DNA of 37,614 nt, taken from Arthrobacter sp. Lineage in GTDB: Bacteria > Actinomycetota > Actinomycetes > Actinomycetales > Micrococcaceae. Location of the stretch: assembly GCA_029257465.1 (NCBI GenBank), contig JARIBG010000009.1, positions 1 through 37,614 of the forward strand. The letters are read 5' to 3'. Position 1 is the first letter of the stretch, and the number at the start of each line of letters is the position of its first letter. Below are positions 17,422-24,459 of the stretch, piece after piece. A program made the position numbers and the translations under genes. The notes below the pieces were generated by a model. That model was given only the letters and a program-made list of their open reading frames with translations, did no database searches and was not told the DNA's origin.

Positions 17422-17641
17422 TCACGGCGGTGACTCGCAACCAGCATGTCCGCGCAGGTCAGGGGGCTGAATCCGGCCCCGATGACCACCCCTCGCCTCT
17501 TGACGGACAGATGGATCGATGATTCGTCGCTGCATACGGCCGGTTGCGACACCACGACCGTCCGGCTTGCCGATAGTCTGTTCGGAGGGTCCGTACGGGA
17601 TGACATCTGTCGTCCCCTGTTGAACACCAGGAGTTTGTGCC

Positions 17642-18172
17642 GTGAATGTCGTACCGAAGAACCGAGCGCAGCAGGCCGTCGCTGCCGGTGCCGTGCTGGT
17701 GATGCTGGCCGTCTCCGGCTGCAATCTTGTCGCGCCGCAGTCCACCACCATGGTGTACGCCCCCTCGGACGGCATCGTGCAGGAACTCGGCCCGGTGCTG
17801 CTGCGCAACGTCCTGATCGTCGGCACGGACGACGAGACCGACGGACGCCTCGTGGGGACCGTCTTCAATACGAGCGACGACGACGTCGATCTCTCGATCA
17901 GCGCCGGCGGCGCCGCCACCCGGGTGACCATCGAGGGCCAGGGCAAGCTCAGGTTCGAGGACGAGACGGCCGTCGACGCCACACTGGCCGGTGTCGAGGA
18001 GGTCACGGGTTCCCTCGTCGACGTCGACTTCGAGGTCGACGGCGAAGAGGCCACCTACGAGGTACCGGTACTCAGTGGCTCCCTCGAGGAGTACCGCGAG
18101 TACGTTCCCGGCGGCTACACCGCACCACCGAGCGAACCTGCGGTGACCGAGGACGACGAAGAGGGCGAATAA
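17642..18172 (+). CDS. LpqE-like secreted lipoprotein
   Basis: This is a predicted lipoprotein of 176 aa. The N-terminus MNVVPKNRAQQAVAAGAVLV leads to the lipobox LAVSGC, so cleavage and lipidation at Cys28 are expected. The mature part is small and rich in beta-type sequence (VLLRNVLIVG, GRLVGTVFNTSDDDVDLSIS) and ends in a very acidic tail. The same position next to carD is occupied by lpqE in Mycobacterium, and sequence style agrees, so LpqE-like is a reasonable name. Biochemical function is not shown by the sequence. The GTG start has AGGAG 8 nt upstream. It converges with regX3 with only 12 nt between stops. Confidence 0.8.
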   Translation: MNVVPKNRAQQAVAAGAVLVMLAVSGCNLVAPQSTTMVYAPSDGIVQELGPVLLRNVLIVGTDDETDGRLVGTVFNTSDDDVDLSISAGGAATRVTIEGQGKLRFEDETAVDATLAGVEEVTGSLVDVDFEVDGEEATYEVPVLSGSLEEYREYVPGGYTAPPSEPAVTEDDEEGE

Positions 18173-18184
18173 CCCCCCCGCCTC

Positions 18185-18865
18185 TCAGGGTTCGTACTTG
18201 TAGCCCAGGCCCCTGATGGTCAGCAGATGCCGGGGGCTGGACGGATCGGGTTCGATCTTCCCCCGGAGCCGTTTGACGTGGACGTCGAGGGTCTTGGTGT
18301 CTCCGGCATAGTCGGCACCCCAGACGCGGTCGATCAGCTGACCGCGGGTGAGGACGATGCCTGAATTCCGGAGCAGGAGCTCGAGCAGCTCGAACTCCTT
18401 GAGCGGAAGCGCCACCTGCTCGCCGTCGACGCTGACCACGTGCCGCTCGACGTCCATCCGCACGCGACCCGCCTGGACGGTACCTGGGACCAGGTCCTCA
18501 CCGTCCCCACGGCGTCGCAGCACCGCCCGGATGCGAGCTATGAGCTCGCGTGAGGAGTAGGGCTTCGTCACGTAGTCGTCGGCCCCGAGCTCCAGCCCCA
18601 GCACCTTGTCCAGTTCCGTGTCCTTGGCCGTCAGCATGATCACGGGAACGCTCGAACGCTGACGCAGCTGCCGGCAGACCTCCGTGCCGGAGAGACCGGG
18701 CAGCTGCAGATCCAGCAGGACCAGATCCGCTCCCGAGCGGTCGAACTCGGTGATGGCATCGAGCCCGTCATCGACCACCGTCACCTCGAAGCCCTCCTTG
18801 CCGAGCAGGTAGGCCAACGGATCACTGAAGGACTCCTCGTCCTCGACCATCAGGATGCGGATCAT
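18185..18865 (-). CDS. regX3: OmpR-type response regulator, RegX3-like
   Basis: This 227-aa DNA-binding response regulator partners with the kinase encoded upstream. Residues 1-120 are a receiver domain with the acidic pair (VEDEE), phospho-acceptor D52 in LVLLDLQLPG and the conserved lysine in YVTKPYSSREL. Residues 130-227 are a winged-helix effector domain (LPLKEFELLELLLRNSGIVL, DVHVKRLRGKIE, IRGLGYKYEP). ATG 18865 overlaps the kinase stop as ATGA, so the pair is co-translated. The frame extends 58 codons upstream, but that is a shadow of the kinase. The neighbours senX3, phoU and gpmA match the phosphate-starvation SenX3-RegX3 locus of mycobacteria; control of phosphate uptake is inferred from that. 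Confidence 0.9.
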   Translation of the reverse strand: MIRILMVEDEESFSDPLAYLLGKEGFEVTVVDDGLDAITEFDRSGADLVLLDLQLPGLSGTEVCRQLRQRSSVPVIMLTAKDTELDKVLGLELGADDYVTKPYSSRELIARIRAVLRRRGDGEDLVPGTVQAGRVRMDVERHVVSVDGEQVALPLKEFELLELLLRNSGIVLTRGQLIDRVWGADYAGDTKTLDVHVKRLRGKIEPDPSSPRHLLTIRGLGYKYEP

Positions 18866-20103
18866 GTCGAGACTCCGCGCGGCTCGGCGGCGGTGCTGCC
18901 CTTTCTGGCCGACGTCGGATCGGCGCCGACCGACAGCTCGGCGACCGGCGAGGTGGCCCCCGGGGCGTCGTCCTCGGGACTGACTTCCATCTCGGGGAGC
19001 CTCACGGTGAATGTGCTGCCCTGACCTGCCTGGGACCACACGGTGACCTCGCCGCCGTGATTGGACACGACGTGCTTGACGATGCTGAGGCCGAGGCCCG
19101 TTCCGCCGGTCTGCCGTGATCGCGCCGCGTCGATGCGGTAGAAGCGCTCGAAGATGCGCTCCTGCTCCTCGGGCGTGATACCGGGGCCCTGATCCGTCAC
19201 CGACACCTGCACCAGGCCGTCCCGCGATCTCAGGCCCACCCCCACGCGCGTCCCGTCCGGCGCGTAGCGAATGGCGTTGTCGATGAGATTGCGGAAGGCC
19301 GTCATCAGCAGATCGTTGTCCCCGAAGACCGGGGCAGGGGCGGAACCGCCCACCACGATGTCGATGCGCTTGCTCTCGGCCGGCAGCTTGTTGCGGTCCA
19401 CGGCCTCACTGATGACCACGTTGATGTCCACCGCCCTGCCACGCCTGACGACGTCGGTGCCCTGCAGCCGGGAGAGTTCGATGATGTCCTGCACGAGGGC
19501 CGAGAGGCGTCCGGATTCCTTGTGCATGCGCTGGGCGAAGCGGCGGACGGCCACCTCGTCCTCGGCGGCGTCATCGATGGCCTCGGCGAGGAGGGAGATG
19601 GCACCCACGGGTGTCTTCAGTTCGTGCGAGACGTTCGCGACGAAGTCGTTGCGGATCTCCTGGCTGCGGGTGATCTCCGTGCGGTCGTCGGCCAGGATCA
19701 GGATGTACTCGGTACCGAGGGCGGCGACGCGCACCTGGACCACGATGGTGCTCTGTCCGAGGGGACCGCGGGGGAGTTCGAGCTGTTGCTGCTCGATCAC
19801 CCCGTCACGGCGCACGCGGGCCGTGAGTTCCAGCAGCTCGGAGTGGACCACGGTGTGCCCGCGCACGAGCCCGAAGGCGTAGGCGGCAGGACTGGCGCGG
19901 ACCACGCCGTCGATCGCGTCCACGATCACATACGCCCGCCCGATGACGGAGAGCACCTCGGCGGCGCCGTCGGGCAGGGAGGGCTCGTCCTCGTAGAGGA
20001 GCCGGAGCCTCTGTGCCTCACTGGCACGGAACGCCATCATGCCGCCCACTCCGAGGGCGAGGCCGATCAACCCGGCCACGAGCGTCAGGAGAAGGGGATC
20101 CAC
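18862..20103 (-). CDS. senX3: Sensor histidine kinase, SenX3-like
   Basis: This membrane sensor kinase has 413 aa. One transmembrane helix lies near the N-terminus (LLLTLVAGLIGLALGVGGMM), followed by a PAS-like region (residues 45-145). The dimerisation/phospho-acceptor helix carries VSHELKTPVGAIS with H160, and the ATPase domain carries FRNLIDNAIRYAP (N box), DQGPGI (G1), ERFYRID (F box) and GGTGLGLSIVKH (G2). The tail after about residue 380 is disordered. The GTG start at 20103 is preceded by TAAGCT ending 6 nt upstream, suggesting a leaderless transcript. It is divergent from phoU, as expected for a phosphate-responsive locus. Confidence 0.9.
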   Translation of the reverse strand: MDPLLLTLVAGLIGLALGVGGMMAFRASEAQRLRLLYEDEPSLPDGAAEVLSVIGRAYVIVDAIDGVVRASPAAYAFGLVRGHTVVHSELLELTARVRRDGVIEQQQLELPRGPLGQSTIVVQVRVAALGTEYILILADDRTEITRSQEIRNDFVANVSHELKTPVGAISLLAEAIDDAAEDEVAVRRFAQRMHKESGRLSALVQDIIELSRLQGTDVVRRGRAVDINVVISEAVDRNKLPAESKRIDIVVGGSAPAPVFGDNDLLMTAFRNLIDNAIRYAPDGTRVGVGLRSRDGLVQVSVTDQGPGITPEEQERIFERFYRIDAARSRQTGGTGLGLSIVKHVVSNHGGEVTVWSQAGQGSTFTVRLPEMEVSPEDDAPGATSPVAELSVGADPTSARKGSTAAEPRGVST

Positions 20104-20109
20104 CCCACC

Positions 20110-20115
20110 AGCTTA
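20110..20115 (-). promoter_or_regulatory. Putative -10 of senX3-regX3 (leaderless type)
   Basis: TAAGCT on the minus strand ends 6 nt before GTG 20103. The 129-bp divergent interval to phoU (20104-20232) is the place to look for RegX3 binding; no clear direct-repeat box could be picked out by eye. Confidence 0.35.
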
Positions 20116-20195
20116 TGCTGTGCCGTTCCCCGGGCAGGCTCCTCCCGTGGTGATCAGGAGAGGGTCGGGCAGATGCTCCGGCGGCGTACTGTTGA

Positions 20196-20201
20196 TACGG
20201 T
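20196..20201 (+). promoter_or_regulatory. Possible -10 of phoU
   Basis: TACGGT, preceded by TGA, could start a transcript near 20208 that carries the strong GGAAGGA ribosome site before GTG 20233. No -35 is evident, so this is tentative. Confidence 0.25.
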
Positions 20202-20232
20202 CGCAGCCGACATGTCCAGGGAAGGACTCCAC

Positions 20233-20892
20233 GTGCGCAAGGTTTTCCAGGCCGAACTCCACCAGATCGGCGAGGGGCTCATCGAGATCTCGCGGCTCGT
20301 CTCCGACGCTGTCCAGAAGGCGAACAGCGCTTTCCAGGGTGCCGATACCGAGCTAGCCCAGGAGGTGATCGCCGCCGACGCGCGCATCGACTTCCTGCAG
20401 AACGATCTCGACGAGCGGGCGATCGACATCCTGGCCCTGCAGGGACCCGTGGCGTCGGATCTGCGCATGATCGTCGGGGCCCTGCGCATGAGCGCGTCCC
20501 TCGAGCGCATGGGTGATCTCGCGCGGCACATAGCCCAGCTCGCCCGCCTCCGGTTCCCCGCCACTGTGATCCCCGACGGTGTCCGCGCCACGTTCGACGA
20601 GCTCGCCGACCTGGACGAACAGATCGCCGGGAAGGTGACCGAGCTCCTCGAGACCCGGAATCTGGAGCTGACCAACGAGATCAACGCCGCAAAGGCACGC
20701 GTGAGCGCCCTGCACGCCGGCGTGTTCAAGGCCGTTGCCGCCGATGGCTGGGACGAGAGCGCCCCGACGACCGTGGACGTCACCCTGGCCAGCCGGTACT
20801 ACGAGCGGTTCGCCGATCACGGTGTCTCGGTTGCCAGCAAGGTCACGTATCTGGTGACCGGCGAATGGCAGCCGAGCGCACCGCTGATCTGA
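20233..20892 (+). CDS. phoU: PhoU-type phosphate signalling regulator
   Basis: PhoU is a cytoplasmic helical protein that links the Pst phosphate transporter to the sensor kinase and dampens signalling when phosphate is plentiful. The 219-aa product has two PhoU three-helix repeats. The first includes LDERAIDILALQGPVASDLR and the second NAAKARVSALHAGVF, each with metal-binding acidic helices such as LERMGDLARHIA and YYERFADHGVS. GTG 20233 (VRKVFQAELHQIG) is chosen because GGAAGGA lies 6 nt upstream and mycobacterial PhoY proteins start at the same place. ATG 20212 would add seven residues. Its divergent position to senX3 supports the role. Confidence 0.92.
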   Translation: MRKVFQAELHQIGEGLIEISRLVSDAVQKANSAFQGADTELAQEVIAADARIDFLQNDLDERAIDILALQGPVASDLRMIVGALRMSASLERMGDLARHIAQLARLRFPATVIPDGVRATFDELADLDEQIAGKVTELLETRNLELTNEINAAKARVSALHAGVFKAVAADGWDESAPTTVDVTLASRYYERFADHGVSVASKVTYLVTGEWQPSAPLI

Positions 20893-20921
20893 GGCGCCGT
20901 TCAGCTGAGGCTACCGGGTGA

Positions 20922-21668
20922 CTAACGCTTGCCCTGGTTCGCCACGGCCTTGATGGACGCCGCCGCTGCCTCCGGATCCAGGTAGGTGCCGCCGGCCTTG
21001 ACGGGCTTGAGATCCTCGTCGAGCTCGTACACGAGCGGGATCCCCGTCGGGATGTTGAGGGCCGCGATGTCCGTGTCGCTGATGCCGTCGAGATGCTTGA
21101 CGAGCGACCGCAGGGAGTTGCCGTGGGCTGCGAGGAGGACGGTCTTCCCCGCCCTGATGTCGGCGGTGATGTCCGACTCCCAGTACGGCAGGAAACGTTC
21201 CAGGACGTCCTTGAGGCACTCGGTGCGCGGGATGTCCTCGCCGAGGTCCGCGTACCGCGGGTCGTTCGCCTGCGAGTACTCGCTGGAATCCTGGATGGGA
21301 GGCGGCGGGGTGTCGTAGGACCGGCGCCACTCCATGAACTGCTCCTCGCCGAACTCCTCGAGGGTCTGTGCCTTGTCCTTGCCCTGCAGTGCTCCGTAAT
21401 GGCGTTCGTTGAGGCGCCAGTTGCGCTTGACGTCGATCCAGCTGCGGTCGGCTGCCTCGAGCGCGAGATCAGCCGTGGTGATGGCGCGCGTCAGGCGGGA
21501 GGTGTAAACGATGTCGGGGAGGATCCCGGCCTCCACCAACAGCTGCCCGCCTCGAACGGCTTCCTCGCGGCCCTTGGGCGTGAGGGCGACATCCACCCAG
21601 CCCGTGAAGAGGTTCTTCTCGTTCCATTCGCTCTGCCCGTGGCGCAGCAGGATCAGTGTGTAGGTCAT
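20922..21668 (-). CDS. gpmA: 2,3-bisphosphoglycerate-dependent phosphoglycerate mutase
   Basis: GpmA interconverts 3- and 2-phosphoglycerate in glycolysis and gluconeogenesis. The 248-aa length is exactly that of the family. The catalytic [10 protein letters not shown] (phospho-acceptor H10) opens the protein, followed by [32 protein letters not shown] and the second histidine in [13 protein letters not shown] 21668 starts [11 protein letters not shown]. The hexamer CAGACT ends 6 nt before it, a weaker version of the leaderless signal seen nearby. Beside senX3-regX3 it repeats the gpm1-senX3-regX3 arrangement of Mycobacterium, although phoU lies between them here. Confidence 0.95.
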   Translation of the reverse strand: MTYTLILLRHGQSEWNEKNLFTGWVDVALTPKGREEAVRGGQLLVEAGILPDIVYTSRLTRAITTADLALEAADRSWIDVKRNWRLNERHYGALQGKDKAQTLEEFGEEQFMEWRRSYDTPPPPIQDSSEYSQANDPRYADLGEDIPRTECLKDVLERFLPYWESDITADIRAGKTVLLAAHGNSLRSLVKHLDGISDTDIAALNIPTGIPLVYELDEDLKPVKAGGTYLDPEAAAASIKAVANQGKR

Positions 21669-21674
21669 GGTGCC

Positions 21675-21680
21675 AGTCTG
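21675..21680 (-). promoter_or_regulatory. Possible -10 of gpmA (leaderless type)
   Basis: CAGACT on the minus strand ends 6 nt before ATG 21668, and an ATGACC sequence 18 nt upstream may act as -35. The first base departs from the TAnnnT consensus, so confidence is modest. Confidence 0.3.
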
Positions 21681-21737
21681 CCGCATCACGCTCCTGCAGG
21701 TCATGTCCGCGATGCCTCCGTTTCGCCGCACGTGCCC

Positions 21738-21743
21738 TACCCT
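21738..21743 (+). promoter_or_regulatory. Putative -10 of the methyltransferase gene (leaderless type)
   Basis: TACCCT ends 6 nt before the GTG start at 21750. There is no ribosome site in front of this start, so leaderless initiation is the simplest reading. Confidence 0.35.
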
Positions 21744-21749
21744 TGACCG

Positions 21750-22550
21750 GTGCCGCCGCGACAACGATCCCCGAAGCTCCTGGGGAGCATCACCCGCGGC
21801 ACCACGAACCCGAACCGACTCCGCCGGGTGGACCGCTGGCTGGCCGGATCCCAGGGGCATCGTCTGCGCCGGGCCACCGAACCCCTCGTGGTCGATCTCG
21901 GGTACGGAGCGGCGCCGGTCACCGCCGTCGAGATGTTCTCGCGCCTGCGTTCGGTGCACGACGACGTCGAGGTGGTCGGCATCGAGATCGATCCGGCCCG
22001 GGTGGCCGCCGCGGAACCACTGGCGAGGCCGGGTCTGTCCTTCCGGCAGGGCGGTTTCGAACTGCCGCTCGGGGGTAGGCGGCCCGTCCTGGTGCGGGCG
22101 TTCAACGTGCTGCGGCAGTACGGCGAGGACGAGTACGCCGGCTACTGGGACGAGGTGCTCGGGCGCCTGGCACCCGGCGGCCTCTTCGTGGACGGTACGT
22201 GCGACGAGATCGGACGGCGGTCCTCCTGGGTGGCACTCGATGCCACGGGCCCTGTGTCGCTGAGCATCTCACTGCGGTTCGGTGCCTTCGAGCGGCCGTC
22301 CGACGTCGCCGAGCGGCTGCCCAAGGCACTGATCCACCGCAATGTGGAGGGAGAGCGGATCCATGCCTATCTGCGGGCGCTGGACCGGGCGTGGCTCGAT
22401 GCTGCACCTCTTGCCTCCTTCGGGAACCAGCAGCGCTGGACAGCGATGTGCAGAACGCTCAAGGCAACCGGCTGGCCGCTGCTGCATGGCCCCTCACGGT
22501 GGCGACTGGGCGAGATCACCGTCGCCTGGGATGCCGTGCGACCGGGCTGA
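21750..22550 (+). CDS. Class I SAM-dependent methyltransferase, substrate unknown
   Basis: The 266-aa product has a Rossmann-type SAM fold. Motif I is [16 protein letters not shown], the acidic residue binding the ribose lies in [11 protein letters not shown], and a later strand reads [16 protein letters not shown]. The N-terminus is basic ([20 protein letters not shown]), and the C-terminal half is rich in Arg and Trp and does not identify a substrate. It is divergent from gpmA and converges with the DUF2516 gene. The family fold is clear, but neither pathway nor target can be told from context. GTG 21750 is the chosen start because of the -10 hexamer 6 nt upstream. Confidence 0.8.
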   Translation: MPPRQRSPKLLGSITRGTTNPNRLRRVDRWLAGSQGHRLRRATEPLVVDLGYGAAPVTAVEMFSRLRSVHDDVEVVGIEIDPARVAAAEPLARPGLSFRQGGFELPLGGRRPVLVRAFNVLRQYGEDEYAGYWDEVLGRLAPGGLFVDGTCDEIGRRSSWVALDATGPVSLSISLRFGAFERPSDVAERLPKALIHRNVEGERIHAYLRALDRAWLDAAPLASFGNQQRWTAMCRTLKATGWPLLHGPSRWRLGEITVAWDAVRPG

Positions 22551-22564
22551 GTCTTCGGGTGTTC

Positions 22565-22894
22565 CTACCAGGGACCGTAGGGGCCGCTGTTCCCGCCCCT
22601 GCCCGAGGTCTGGCTGACGGCGGGTTTCACATCGGCGAGGTAGACGCAGGCGGCAATGATGGCGATGAGCTGGAAGATGTTGAAGCCGGCGCTGCGGCCG
22701 AGTACGGACAGCAGGCCGACGACGACGGCTCCGGCGGTGAGCGCGAGCCAGAAGCCCTTGGTCCGCTTGAAGGCGGCCTCGAAGGCCGTCCCGGGACGGC
22801 GGATGCAGTCGGCCAGGGCCCATATCTCGATGCCGAGGGCCAGCAGGCCGAGCGCGAGGTACAGGGTTTGCTGAATATCGGAGACGAGAGCCAC
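22565..22894 (-). CDS. DUF2516 family small membrane protein
   Basis: The 109-aa product has about three hydrophobic segments: LYLALGLLALGIEIWALADC near residues 11-30, WLALTAGAVVVGLLSVLG around 49-66 and IFQLIAIIAACVYLADV around 73-89. A short Gly/Ser/Pro-rich tail follows. The pattern CIRRPGTAFEAAFKRTKGFW between the first two segments is typical of DUF2516, a family widespread in actinobacteria with no known function. The GTG start at 22894 is 6 nt after TAAACT, a leaderless-type -10 that contains the stop codon of the next gene upstream (22904), 9 nt away. Confidence 0.8.
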   Translation of the reverse strand: MALVSDIQQTLYLALGLLALGIEIWALADCIRRPGTAFEAAFKRTKGFWLALTAGAVVVGLLSVLGRSAGFNIFQLIAIIAACVYLADVKPAVSQTSGRGGNSGPYGPW

Positions 22895-22900
22895 GGATCC

Positions 22901-22906
22901 AGTTTA
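22901..22906 (-). promoter_or_regulatory. Putative -10 of the DUF2516 gene (leaderless type)
   Basis: TAAACT on the minus strand ends 6 nt before GTG 22894. Its first three bases are also the TAA stop codon of the PLP-enzyme gene, so part of the match could be coincidence. Confidence 0.35.
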
Positions 22907-24082
22907 GCTGGCGTGCGCGCTGCGGAGCGCCCGATCGAGATCGGCCCAGAGGTCGTCGACGTTCTCGATACCCACGGACAGGCGGACGAGTTGCTCGGGC
23001 ACCGTAGATGGTTCGGCCGGTTGGCGCCGTCGTCGTTCGATCAGCGACTCGACCCCGCCGAGTGAGGTTGCGGGCAGCCACAGGCGGACGGCAGCCACGA
23101 GGGCCTCGGCCGTGGGGACGTCGTCGAGCTCGATACTGATGATCCCGCCGAAGCCGGTGAACTGGGCGGCGGCGCGCTCGTGCCCCGGATCGTCCGGCAG
23201 TCCGGGGTAGCGTACGCGCCGGACGGCAGGATGCCCGGTGAGGCGGCGCGCAAGGACGGCCGCGGTGGCCTGGCTCCGCTCCACCCGGAGGGCGAGCGTC
23301 CGCAGTCCGCGCAGCGCGAGCCACACCTCGAACGGTCCGGCAATGGCACCGTGCAGGGTGCGGTGCGTGAGCAGCCGCGCGCGGAGCTCGGGGTCGCCGG
23401 TGACGAGGGCACCGAGGACCACGTCGGAGTGTCCGGCGAGCCACTTGGTCACCGAGTGGAGCACGACGTCGACCCCTGATTCGAGGGGTCGGTGGACGAT
23501 CGGCGTGTTGAAGGTGTTGTCGGCGACCACGATTGCTCCGGCGGCGTGGCCGGCCGCGGTCAGCACGGCGAGTTCGGCGACCTCGAGCATCGGGTTCGTG
23601 GGGCTCTCGAGCCACAGCATGAGCGCGCCCTGGCTGAAGCGTGCTGTGAGTGCCTCCAGTTGCGCGAGTACCGCGTGCGTGTCGGCGATGTCGACGGCGT
23701 GCAGCTCGAAGCGGCCCTGGGCGGCAAGATCGGCGGCGAGCGCGAGCGAGCCGGCGTACGCGTGACGCGGCATCACCACGGCGCCCCCCGTGGGGACGAG
23801 GGACAGGGCCGCTGCTGCTGCACCGAGCCCCGAACCGAAGACCAGCGCCGGCAGCTCTGCGCCCTCGAGCAGACCGAGTGCCTCCTCGAACGGGTCCCAG
23901 GTGGGGTTGGACCCGCGGGCGTAGATGCGATCCCCTGCTTCGGGTGTGCGGGTCTCGTGGAAGGTCGACGAGAGGACGATCGGCGCATTGACGGGTGCAT
24001 CGTGCTCGCGTGGGGGTCGACCTGCCGCGACCACGAGGGTGTCGGGCGCCAGGTCCCCGTACGGACGGTGCTGCTCGCTCAT
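22904..24082 (-). CDS. PLP-dependent Cys/Met metabolism enzyme (cystathionine gamma-synthase/lyase-like)
   Basis: The 392-aa product belongs to the trans-sulfuration PLP family, whose members make or split cystathionine, homocysteine or methionine. Visible motifs are PIVLSSTFHE, the substrate/cofactor region IYARGSNPTWDPFEEALG, GSGLGAAAAALSLV (PLP phosphate loop), LWLESPTNPMLEV, VVADNTFNTPI, and the Schiff-base lysine in SVTKWLAGHSD. The C-terminal domain includes LPATSLGGVESLIE. Sequence alone does not separate synthase from lyase, so no symbol is given. ATG 24082 is chosen because TAATGT ends 7 nt upstream and the protein then starts MSEQHRPYGDLAPDT; the much longer open frame upstream has no family similarity. 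Confidence 0.85.
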   Translation of the reverse strand: MSEQHRPYGDLAPDTLVVAAGRPPREHDAPVNAPIVLSSTFHETRTPEAGDRIYARGSNPTWDPFEEALGLLEGAELPALVFGSGLGAAAAALSLVPTGGAVVMPRHAYAGSLALAADLAAQGRFELHAVDIADTHAVLAQLEALTARFSQGALMLWLESPTNPMLEVAELAVLTAAGHAAGAIVVADNTFNTPIVHRPLESGVDVVLHSVTKWLAGHSDVVLGALVTGDPELRARLLTHRTLHGAIAGPFEVWLALRGLRTLALRVERSQATAAVLARRLTGHPAVRRVRYPGLPDDPGHERAAAQFTGFGGIISIELDDVPTAEALVAAVRLWLPATSLGGVESLIERRRRQPAEPSTVPEQLVRLSVGIENVDDLWADLDRALRSAHAS

Positions 24083-24089
24083 GGCTCCC

Positions 24090-24095
24090 ACATTA
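24090..24095 (-). promoter_or_regulatory. Putative -10 of the PLP-enzyme gene (leaderless type)
   Basis: TAATGT on the minus strand ends 7 nt before ATG 24082. A GGGAG sits only 2 nt before the ATG, too close to act as a normal ribosome site, so leaderless initiation is favoured. Confidence 0.4.
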
Positions 24096-24146
24096 GTGGC
24101 GTGGCAGCGCTGCGCGGGTGGTGCTCGCCGTTCATCGGGTTCTGGC

Positions 24147-24459
24147 ATGTCCTGCTCCAGCTGGGCAGGTTTCCCCACACTGCAGGACAAGTTCGGCGCC
24201 GCTGATCTCGTGGTCGTCGCATCGCAGACCACGAGGGATGGGACAGCGCCTGTCTTCGGGGTCGAGGTCCACGCGTACGACGTGCGGGTGCAGGAGGTCC
24301 TGAAGGGCGATCTGAAGGGATCACATGTGCGCATCTCGTCGATGCCCGCAGCGAACGTCGATCTAGCAGCGCAGCGCCGATGCAGCAGCGAATGTCGGTG
24401 GAGCGGCGTATCTCCTGTCCACGAACTCATCTGAGGTGTTGGCAGATTCGTCCCTGTGA
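24147..24459 (+). pseudogene. Decayed fragment of a small secreted/hypothetical protein gene
   Basis: From ATG 24147 the plus strand encodes a protein-like stretch (TLQDKFGAADLVVVASQT, VFGVEVHAYDVRVQEVLKG, SHVRISSMP) that reads like an exported domain without its signal peptide. After about 24345 the frame becomes arbitrary (RRCSSECRWS) and stops at 24434. Another frame then reads AAYLLSTNSSEVLADSSL before a stop at 24459, which may be its displaced C-terminus. A similar short sequence (GCAGCGAAcGTCG and GCAGCGAAtGTCG) flanks the break. The HNH gene ends inside this stretch on the other strand. I infer a deletion or frameshift; a small intact gene of 95 codons is the alternative. Confidence 0.35.

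Noticed and set aside
17544-17579. TTGCGA and GATAGT as a promoter for the LpqE-like gene
   Set aside because: The spacing is 21-24 nt, too long for a normal promoter.
18866-19039. N-terminal extension of the response regulator
   Set aside because: The 58 extra residues are Arg/Gly-rich and lie within senX3; the ATGA overlap gives the standard receiver-domain start.
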